From Hymenobacter amundsenii (lineage in GTDB: Bacteria > Bacteroidota > Bacteroidia > Cytophagales > Hymenobacteraceae), in NCBI RefSeq assembly GCF_002204745.1, contig NZ_NIRR01000005.1:1-64000 (forward strand): a DNA stretch of 64,000 nt. The letters run 5' to 3'. Within the stretch, counting starts at the first letter, position 1; the number at the start of each line of letters is the position of its first letter. Below are positions 58,486-64,000 of the stretch, piece by piece. Made by a program: the position numbers and the translations under genes. The notes beneath the pieces are model-generated. The model saw nothing but the letters and a program-made list of their open reading frames with translations. It did not search any database and was not told where the DNA came from.

Positions 58486-59558
58486 ACTCGCGTTTGGCAC
58501 CCCTCTCTCGCAGGGGAGGGGAAGGGGGTGGGGTGAAAAGCCCTGCCTTCTCCGTTCTTATCGCCGCTCGTAATGAGGCCGAAAACCTGCCGCATTTGCT
58601 GCGCGATTTGGTGGCTCAGGAGCCGGTGCCGGGTGGGTTTGAGGTGCTGATTGTAGATGACCACTCGACCGACGACACGGCCCGACTAGTGCGGGAGGCC
58701 GCCGCCACGCTGCTGGTGCGCCTGCTCACGCTGGCCGACCAACCCGGCAGCCCCACCGGCAAGAAAGCCGCCATCCGGGCCGCCGTGGAAGCCGCCCGCA
58801 CGCCCTGGCTGCTGTTTACCGATGCCGATTGCCGGCTGCCTACCGGCTGGGTACGGGCCTACGCTGGAGCTGTAGACCGCGACACGGCCGCTCGCTTCAT
58901 CAGCGGGCCGGTGCTGCTCACGGGCGCGGGCGCTTTGGCCACCTTGCAGGGCCTGGAACTGGCGGGGCTGGTGGGGGTGGGGGCGGCCGGTATCGGGCTC
59001 GGGCAGCCCACCATGTGCAACGGCGCCAATCTAGCCTACCGCCGCGCCGACTTCTTCGCCGTGGGCGGTTTTGCCGGCAACGAAACCGTGGCCAGCGGCG
59101 ACGACGAGTTTCTGCTCCACAAGCTGCACGCGGCCTTTCCGGGCAGCATCCGGTTTCTGGCTGAGGAGGCGGCCATTGTGCGGACGGCTGCCCAGCCCAC
59201 GCTGCGGCAGCTGCTGCGGCAACGAGTGCGCTGGGCCAGCAAGTGGCAGCACTACCAAACCCGCGCGCCCCAGCAGCTGGCCGTGCTGGTACTGGCCGCC
59301 AACCTCACATTCCCAGCCGGGGCCGGGTTGTGGGCCGCCGGTTTGGTCCCGGCCCCGGTAGTGGGGCTGGCCTGGGCCGCCAAGTTGCTCGGCGACGGCC
59401 TGCTGCTGCGGCCGGTGCTGCGGTTTCTGGGCCGCCCCGGCTGGCTGCTCTGGGTGCCGGTGCTCCAGCTGGCCTACGCCCCCTACGCCCTGCTGACGGG
59501 CCTGGCCGGCCTGCGCGGCGGCTACGAATGGAAGGGCCGGCAGGTAGGAGGGAAGTAA
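58419..59558 (+). CDS. Family 2 glycosyltransferase, catalytic domain (5' end displaced by an inserted element)
   Basis: The catalytic domain FSVLIAARNEAENLPHLLRDLVAQEPVPGGFEVLIVDDHSTDDTARL, FTDADCRLP (the D-x-D), GDDEFLLHKLH and RQRVRWASKWQHY (the Q-x-x-R-W motif) is a complete GT-2 fold with two C-terminal membrane helices. The open frame now begins at GTG 58419 within the 101-bp element, so 38 or so junk residues (TPFPSPPGEGCV...) replace the natural N-terminus. The membrane-helix start at 58333 is out of frame; exact removal of 58433-58533 would rejoin them. A functional start from 58419 or an internal ATG is possible but not evident. Confidence 0.85.
   Translation: MAGAYPTPFPSPPGEGCVHESLNSRLAPLSRRGGEGGGVKSPAFSVLIAARNEAENLPHLLRDLVAQEPVPGGFEVLIVDDHSTDDTARLVREAAATLLVRLLTLADQPGSPTGKKAAIRAAVEAARTPWLLFTDADCRLPTGWVRAYAGAVDRDTAARFISGPVLLTGAGALATLQGLELAGLVGVGAAGIGLGQPTMCNGANLAYRRADFFAVGGFAGNETVASGDDEFLLHKLHAAFPGSIRFLAEEAAIVRTAAQPTLRQLLRQRVRWASKWQHYQTRAPQQLAVLVLAANLTFPAGAGLWAAGLVPAPVVGLAWAAKLLGDGLLLRPVLRFLGRPGWLLWVPVLQLAYAPYALLTGLAGLRGGYEWKGRQVGGK
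58433..58533. repeat. Palindromic element copy 9 (inside the glycosyltransferase gene)
   Basis: 22-bp perfect terminal inverted repeats (58433-58454 and 58512-58533), each followed inward by a second shorter inverted pair (GAGAGGGGTGC and GCACCCCTCTC), give a 101-bp fully palindromic unit. It resembles the other copies in the C-run/GAGAG hairpin design but has its own central sequence (GTTCACGAATCTTTG). Removal restores the host frame. Confidence 0.88.
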
Positions 59559-59696
59559 GCCCGACTGTGGCCCAGACTTCAGTTCTTGCCACAGTGGGGC
59601 CAACAGTATACGGTACCCATTGAAACCCGAAAAAGCTTGCTTTTACGGCAGTTGGGGGCGTACTTCATAGGGTAATTGCTATAGCTCATTTGTCCT

Positions 59697-60224
59697 ATGA
59701 ATAAGAACATGCTAGAAATCGTGATGCCCGCTAGCCTGGCGGTGGTGGCTGGGGCCATCGGAGCGTGCCTGCTGCTACTGGGCGGCGAGCTGACCGGAGT
59801 TCAAGATTATGAAAGAGCGGAGTCGTTGTCGCTTACCAACGAGGCAGTAGCAAGCGCTCCGGCCGCTGATTCAACTTCAATCAGTACGGTGCCTTTATCG
59901 CCAGAGCAATACGCCTCAATAATGGCCGGCGACGCGCTATTTAAAGGCAACTGCGCCCAATGCCACGCCGTGAACGATGTGGTAGTAGGACCCGCGTTAG
60001 GCGGGGCGCGGAAGCGCAGGCCCGAAACCTGGCTGCGGGCGTGGGTCAGAAACTCCGGTAAGCTGGTAGCTAGCGGCGACGAGTACGCGGTGAAAATCTT
60101 CAATCAGTACCAAAAGCAACAAATGCCGAGCTTTCAGCTCTCGGATAAGGAAATCAGCCAGATCCTGGACTATGTGGAATCCAACGAGGCGCGGGCAGTA
60201 GGACTAGTAAGGCTGGTTGAGTGA
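59697..60224 (+). CDS. Membrane-anchored c-type cytochrome
   Basis: The 175-residue protein has an N-terminal membrane helix (MPASLAVVAGAIGACLLLLGG), a Ser/Ala-rich linker, then a class I cytochrome c fold with Cys86-x-x-Cys89-His90 (GNCAQCHAVND), VVGPALGG and the distal Met in QQMPSFQLSDKEISQILDYVE. It sits outside the cytoplasmic membrane and passes electrons. It has no adjacent oxidase gene. The next small gene starts about 100 bp after its stop. Confidence 0.9.
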   Translation: MNKNMLEIVMPASLAVVAGAIGACLLLLGGELTGVQDYERAESLSLTNEAVASAPAADSTSISTVPLSPEQYASIMAGDALFKGNCAQCHAVNDVVVGPALGGARKRRPETWLRAWVRNSGKLVASGDEYAVKIFNQYQKQQMPSFQLSDKEISQILDYVESNEARAVGLVRLVE

Positions 60225-60319
60225 ACAGCCTCCTTTTTAACCTCCGCGCATCCCTGCGCATCCCGCTGCGAGAAAACCCGCCAGCCGGTTACCTTTGCCC
60301 CGAACCCGCTACCCACTCC

Positions 60320-60577
60320 GTGACCGACGCCGAATTTGATGTCCTCGACGAACTCTACTTCGTCACCCCCTTCGCCGAGCTGCTGAAAAAAACCGGCCTG
60401 CCGCGCCCCGAGCTCGTCGAAACCCTGCGCCGCCTCATGGACGTAGGCTACGTGCGCAGCTTCTGGCCCGACCCCGATACCGAGCTGGCCTACGAGGAAA
60501 GCTCCTTCGGGGCCCTGGTGGGCGACTGCCAGTTTCTGGCTTCCAAAGAAGGGCTGCTCCAGCACAACACCCGCTAA
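60320..60577 (+). CDS. Small hypothetical protein before the permease (85 aa)
   Basis: GTG 60320 (TDAEFDVLDELYFVTPFAELLKKTGLPRPELVETLRRLMDVGYVRSFWPDPD, ELAYEESSFGALVGDCQFLASKEGLLQHNTR) is preferred; an ATG-less extension to 60221 exists but overlaps the cytochrome gene by 4 bases and carries no family-like residues. The winged-helix-like pattern (D-E-L-Y, L-x-x-L-x-x-x-G-Y-V) suggests a small DNA-binding or regulatory protein. Its stop is directly joined to the permease start at 60578. Confidence 0.6.
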   Translation: MTDAEFDVLDELYFVTPFAELLKKTGLPRPELVETLRRLMDVGYVRSFWPDPDTELAYEESSFGALVGDCQFLASKEGLLQHNTR

Positions 60578-61765
60578 ATGGCCGTTGCCGCGCCTGCTGC
60601 CCCTACCGTGCCCGTAGCCGCCCTACTGCCGCCGGCCCGGCCGCCGGGCTATTACGTGCGCCAGCGCCTGCTGCGCAACACGCCCGCCATGCTGGGCCTG
60701 GGCTTTATCGTGCTCTGCACGCTGGTGGCGGTGCTGGGCTACTGGGTGCTGCCCGACAACTCGCCTTCGGCCAACAACGGCCTGGTGCAGCTGCAAAAGG
60801 AAGCGCCCGGCTTTCGGGCCACCATTCTGCGCCTGCCCCGCCCCGCCGCCGTGCGCGGGGCCGACAACATCTTCCTGACCTGGTGGCAGGGCCGCACACC
60901 CCGCTTCCGCGAAATGCCCATCGGTAGCTACCGCATCGTCGGCGACTCGCTCATCACGACGCCCTACCAAAACCACTCGGCCCTCGCCGACCGGCGCCAG
61001 GCCTATGCCCTGCGCGAAGTGGCTGGCCAAATGGGTTCGGCCGCCGAACTAGCTCCGCTGGCCCGCCAAAACATCATCCAAAGAACGTACTGGCTAGGTA
61101 CTGACAAGGCGGGGCGCGACGAGTTGAGCCGGCTGTTGCTGGGCACCCGCATCAGCCTGGGCATTGGGCTGGTGGCAGTAATTATTTCGGTGCTGCTGGG
61201 CATGCTGGTGGGGGCCGTGGCGGGCTACGTGGGCGGCTGGGTCGATAGTTTGCTGCTCGGGCTGATGACGGTGGTGTGGAGCATTCCGGGCATTATGCTC
61301 GTGATTGCCATTTCGCTGGCCCTCGACAGTAAGGGGGTCTGGACGTCGTTCGTGGCCGTGGGCCTGACCATGTGGGTGGACGTGGCCCGGGTGGTGCGGG
61401 GGCAGATGTTGAGTTTGCGCTCGGCTACCTTCGTGGAGGCCGGCCGGGTGTTGGGCCTGCCCCAGAGCCGCCTGATTGCCCGCCACTTGCTGCCCAACAT
61501 GACCGGCCCGCTGATTGTGCTGGCCACGAGCAATTTCGCGGCCGCCATTTTATTGGAAGCCGGCCTGAGTTTCTTAGGTTTGGGGGTGCAGCCGCCGGCT
61601 CCGTCTTGGGGCCTGATGGTGAACGAAGGCTTCCAGCTGCTCGGCACCCAGGCCGGCCTCTGGCTCACGTTGCTGCCCGGCCTGGCCATCAGCCTGCTCG
61701 TGCTCAGCTTCAACCTGCTCGGCAACGGCCTGCGCGACGCCTACGACCCCAAAACACCACTTTAA
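60578..61765 (+). CDS. ABC transporter permease, OppC/DppC type
   Basis: The 395-residue protein has the inner-membrane permease fold of peptide/nickel importers: helix 1 (LGLGFIVLCTLVAVLGYWVL), a large extracytoplasmic loop of about 100 residues, then RTYWLGTDKAGRDELSRLLLGTRISLGIGLVAVIISVLLGMLVG, the EAA loop (FVEAGRVLGLPQSRLIARHLLPN) and AAILLEAGLSFLGLGVQPPAPSWG. No OppB, ATPase or binding-protein gene is within the window on either side, so its partner genes are elsewhere or it works with other subunits. The start at 60578 abuts the previous stop. Confidence 0.9.
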   Translation: MAVAAPAAPTVPVAALLPPARPPGYYVRQRLLRNTPAMLGLGFIVLCTLVAVLGYWVLPDNSPSANNGLVQLQKEAPGFRATILRLPRPAAVRGADNIFLTWWQGRTPRFREMPIGSYRIVGDSLITTPYQNHSALADRRQAYALREVAGQMGSAAELAPLARQNIIQRTYWLGTDKAGRDELSRLLLGTRISLGIGLVAVIISVLLGMLVGAVAGYVGGWVDSLLLGLMTVVWSIPGIMLVIAISLALDSKGVWTSFVAVGLTMWVDVARVVRGQMLSLRSATFVEAGRVLGLPQSRLIARHLLPNMTGPLIVLATSNFAAAILLEAGLSFLGLGVQPPAPSWGLMVNEGFQLLGTQAGLWLTLLPGLAISLLVLSFNLLGNGLRDAYDPKTPL

Positions 61766-61774
61766 TCAATAAGT

Positions 61775-61838
61775 GACTCGGTGAACGAGTGAACAAAAAA
61801 TCATTCGCCCGTCTACCCCTTCACCAACTCACCGAGTC
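61775..61838. repeat. Short inverted repeat before the phosphatase gene
   Basis: GACTCGGTGA (61775-61784) pairs exactly with TCACCGAGTC (61829-61838); the 44-base interior also has GTGAAC- and TTCACC-type fragments, which occur again up to 61857. It could be a terminator for the permease gene or a small palindromic repeat. Confidence 0.5.
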
Positions 61839-61863
61839 CCTCATTCACCGATTCACCTCCGCT

Positions 61864-63096
61864 ATGCCGACCACTACCCCCGAGAAGAAGTTGTTTTTGA
61901 AAGAGCGGGAGTTAGGGGCGTTGCTGGAAATCACCCAGGCCATCAACCAAGACCATTCCGAGGCTGCGCTCTACCGCATATTCCAGTTCACGCTGCTCGG
62001 CCAGCTCAATATCCGGCGGCTGGTGCTCTACGTGAAGGAGGAGCGCGAGTGGGCCTGCATGGCCTGTTTCGGGGCCGGGCTGGCCGATTTCCGCAAGGTG
62101 GAGCTACCCTCGGCCATCACCGATACCTGCAACACCGTACCCTGCCACCTGCGTGATATGCTGGGGTTGGGGCCCGTGTGGGAAAATCTGGAAATTGCGA
62201 TTCCGGTGGTGCAAAACGGCTACGTGCTGGCTTACGTGTTCATCGGCAACGTGTACGAGGACTACGCCGGCGAGGAGGCTACCAAGTTTCTCCAAACGCT
62301 GAGCAACATCCTGGTCGGGGCCATTGAGAACCGCCGGCTGGCCCGGCAGCGGGTGGCTTCGGCGGCCATGCGCAAGGAAATCGAAATTGCCCGCGAAGTG
62401 CAGACCATGCTCTTTCCGCGCACCCTGCCCAACGACGCGGCCGTGGCCGTGCACGCTAGTTACGTGCCCCACACGGCCGTGGGTGGCGATTACTACGATG
62501 TAGTGGAGCTGGATGAAGGCCGGGTGCTGTTTGCCGTGGCCGACGTGTCGGGCAAGGGCGTGGCGGCCTCGCTGCTGATGTCCAACTTCCAGGCCGGGCT
62601 GCGCACGCTGCTCCGCCAAAAGGCCGATCTGGCCACGGTGGTTCACGAACTCAACCACCTCATTTTCCGCAACGCGGGGGGCGACAAGTTCATCACCGTG
62701 TTCTTTGGCCTCTACAACCGCGCCACCCGCGAGTTGCAGTACGTAAATGCCGGCCACAACGACCCGCTGCTGGTGCCCGATTCCGGCCCCGTGCAGGCCC
62801 TGCGCGACGGCACCATCATGCTCGGCGTGATGGACGAGGTGCCCATGCTCAACGTGGGCCGCGTTATCGTGCCCCCTCACAGCCTGCTGCTCACTTACAC
62901 CGATGGCCTGACGGAGGTATTCGACGCCGCCCAAAACGAGTTCGGTGAGGAGGGTGTGCTGCGCGTGTTGCGCCAGACCCGCTATGCCCCGCTACGCACC
63001 ATCCACAGCGAGCTGCTGCGCGAAATCACGGCCTTCGACCAGTCCGGCACCGGCTTCGCCGACGACGTAACGATTCTAAGCTGCCGGTTTAAGTGA
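61864..63096 (+). CDS. SpoIIE-type PP2C serine/threonine phosphatase with GAF-like sensor
   Basis: From ATG 61864 the protein is 410 residues: an N-terminal sensory domain (ELGALLEITQAINQDHSEAALYRIFQFTLLGQLNIRRLVLYV...VPVVQNGYVLAYVFIGNV), a linker helix and a SpoIIE/RsbU phosphatase (AREVQTMLFPRTLPNDAAVAVHASYVPHTAVGGDYYDVVELDEGRVLFAVADVSGKGVAASLLMSNFQAGL, then YVNAGHNDPLLV and LLTYTDGLTEVFDAAQNEFGEEG). The D-V-S-G-K-G and D-G-x-x-E motifs carry the metal-binding Asp residues. Such phosphatases act on anti-anti-sigma factors. The partners are not in view. Confidence 0.93.
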   Translation: MPTTTPEKKLFLKERELGALLEITQAINQDHSEAALYRIFQFTLLGQLNIRRLVLYVKEEREWACMACFGAGLADFRKVELPSAITDTCNTVPCHLRDMLGLGPVWENLEIAIPVVQNGYVLAYVFIGNVYEDYAGEEATKFLQTLSNILVGAIENRRLARQRVASAAMRKEIEIAREVQTMLFPRTLPNDAAVAVHASYVPHTAVGGDYYDVVELDEGRVLFAVADVSGKGVAASLLMSNFQAGLRTLLRQKADLATVVHELNHLIFRNAGGDKFITVFFGLYNRATRELQYVNAGHNDPLLVPDSGPVQALRDGTIMLGVMDEVPMLNVGRVIVPPHSLLLTYTDGLTEVFDAAQNEFGEEGVLRVLRQTRYAPLRTIHSELLREITAFDQSGTGFADDVTILSCRFK

Positions 63097-63166
63097 TTTT
63101 GGGTGATGGGGTGATAAAGTAATGGGAACTGTCATGCTGCGACTCCGCTCAGTATGGCGTTCCTTT

Positions 63167-63194
63167 TCTCACTTCTCACTTCTCACTTCTCACT
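63167..63194. repeat. 7-bp tandem repeat (TCTCACT x4)
   Basis: Four exact copies of TCTCACT (63167-63194) overlap the last codons of the minus-strand polymerase-like gene; the stop codon is inside the array. A similar array at 71-95 lies next to the stop of the universal stress gene. Confidence 0.85.
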
Positions 63195-64000
63195 TCCTCC
63201 CGCACCCAACTGCCTACCCGAATCAGCAGAAACAGGTCGATGAAGAAGAAGGAGCCGATCTTGTCGACTTCGACCAACTCGTTTAGCAGCAGGTGAAAGA
63301 TGATGATGACCAAGCTTAGGCCAGCGGCTAGCAGCACGTAGCGGGGTTGCGAGCCGGGCGCGGTGCGGTGGTAGAGGTTTTCGACGGTGAGCAGGGCCAC
63401 GGCCACCAGCGCGATGAACAGGATCAGGCCCGGGAAGCCCTGCTCGGCCAGCAGCAGCAGGAAGTAGTTGTGGGTGGTCGATTTTTCGGGGTTGTCGCTC
63501 ACGTAGGTGCGGAAGCTGCGCACCGTGTAGCGCTTGTACTCGGGGTAGAACGTGCTGGGGCCACTGCCCACCAGGGGCTTGTCGGCGGCCATGCGGCCGG
63601 CCGCTACCCAGCGGTACACCCGTTCCATGCCCGATACGTCTTCGAGTTTGTAGGTAGCCTCCAGGTGCTTCTCGAAGTTGTCGCCGTTGAAAACCGTGGT
63701 TTCGTAGTCGGGCGCGTAGAGCATATAGGTGTTCTGGCTGGCGAAGTACGCACCCCCAGCTACCGCTGCCGCTAGCGCGCCAAGCAGCAGCAGGCGCGTC
63801 TGGCGCAGGCGCATCACCCCATAAAACAGCCCCGCCACCGGCACCGACAGCACCGAGGCCCTGGTGTAGGAGGTAATCAGCCCGAACAGGAGCACCAGGC
63901 CCCCCAACGCCCATACCAGCCGAGTGCGCCCCGTAGTGGTACGGATGCGGTAGAGGGCAAACGGCAGGGCCAGGGCCAGCACGGTGGCATAAATCACGTG
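63176..64000 (-). CDS. O-antigen ligase/polymerase-like membrane protein (partial)
   Basis: The reading frame is open to the window end, so the N-terminus is missing. The visible 273 residues have membrane helices (IYATVLALALPFALYRI, LGGLVLLFGLITSYTRASVLSVPVAGLFYGV, FIALVAVALLTVENLY, GLSLVIIIFHLLLNELV) and the Wzy_C/WaaL core with a large periplasmic loop (PLVGSGPSTFYPEYKRYTVRSFRTYVSDNPEKSTTHNYFLLLLAEQGFPGLILF), including the H-N-x-x-L and G-P-x-x-F motifs. It joins or polymerises surface glycans. The last residues (REEVRSEK) are encoded by the 7-bp repeat. Confidence 0.85.
   Translation of the reverse strand, partial: HVIYATVLALALPFALYRIRTTTGRTRLVWALGGLVLLFGLITSYTRASVLSVPVAGLFYGVMRLRQTRLLLLGALAAAVAGGAYFASQNTYMLYAPDYETTVFNGDNFEKHLEATYKLEDVSGMERVYRWVAAGRMAADKPLVGSGPSTFYPEYKRYTVRSFRTYVSDNPEKSTTHNYFLLLLAEQGFPGLILFIALVAVALLTVENLYHRTAPGSQPRYVLLAAGLSLVIIIFHLLLNELVEVDKIGSFFFIDLFLLIRVGSWVREEVRSEK

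Noticed and set aside
1..64000. tRNA or rRNA genes
   Set aside because: No T-loop sequence of the GGTTCGANNCC kind in a cloverleaf context and no rRNA core sequence was found on reading either strand.

Overview
The window is high-GC DNA from a member of the Bacteroidota, most likely Hymenobacteraceae (Hymenobacter or a close relative). The evidence is a type IX secretion C-terminal sorting domain, a TTG-N20-TANNTTTG promoter, ECF sigma plus beta-barrel gene pairs, a CzcA-CzcC fusion pump, several BLUF photoreceptors, CtlX and Mqo. No rRNA, tRNA, CRISPR array, phage or recognisable insertion-sequence transposase was found.

Layout. 1-9.4 kb: universal stress protein, FAD amine oxidase, SelO overlapping MsrB, a META-domain lipoprotein, and a decaying stretch (UvrA2-type gene with one frameshift, frameshifted DinB gene, aspartyl-protease remnant). 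9.5-17 kb: MFS exporter and a heavy-metal RND operon (Cys-rich DUF6660-like protein, CzcA fused to CzcC, CzcB adaptor). 17-21 kb: lipoprotein, HtrA protease, YfiT-like DinB protein, DUF433 protein, SDR remnant. 21.2-23.2 kb: one strikingly AT-rich gene for a GHKL ATPase with a C-terminal E-x-K nuclease-like motif, probably acquired horizontally and perhaps a defence gene. 23.4-35.2 kb: a membrane-stress module on the minus strand (YbjN-like, PspA, small membrane protein, YqiJ-like, PH-domain protein, a 37-residue micropeptide, YqiK-like flotillin, 1671-residue AAA ATPase) with a divergent XRE regulator and a pair of palindromic operators. 35-48 kb: metabolic and sensory genes, with three BLUF proteins, cold-shock protein, CtlX, SPL-type radical SAM protein, Mqo and nicotinamidase. 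48-56.4 kb: secreted and envelope proteins, an ECF sigma/anti-sigma-barrel pair, PhzF, TPR and KTSC proteins. 56.4-64 kb: RuvC, a membrane protein and glycosyltransferase pair, cytochrome c, OppC-type permease, SpoIIE-type phosphatase and an O-antigen-ligase-like protein cut by the window end.

The most unusual signal is a family of GC-rich palindromic elements. They sit inside coding genes (the CzcA-CzcC linker and the big AAA ATPase, both kept in frame; a glycosyltransferase, whose frame is broken but would be restored exactly by removing 101 bp), beside the AT-rich island, and as nested copies around a single DUF559/Vsr-like endonuclease gene at 28387-29145. This suggests a small mobile element in which the endonuclease cassette is the full form and the others are short derivatives. 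That model is inference.
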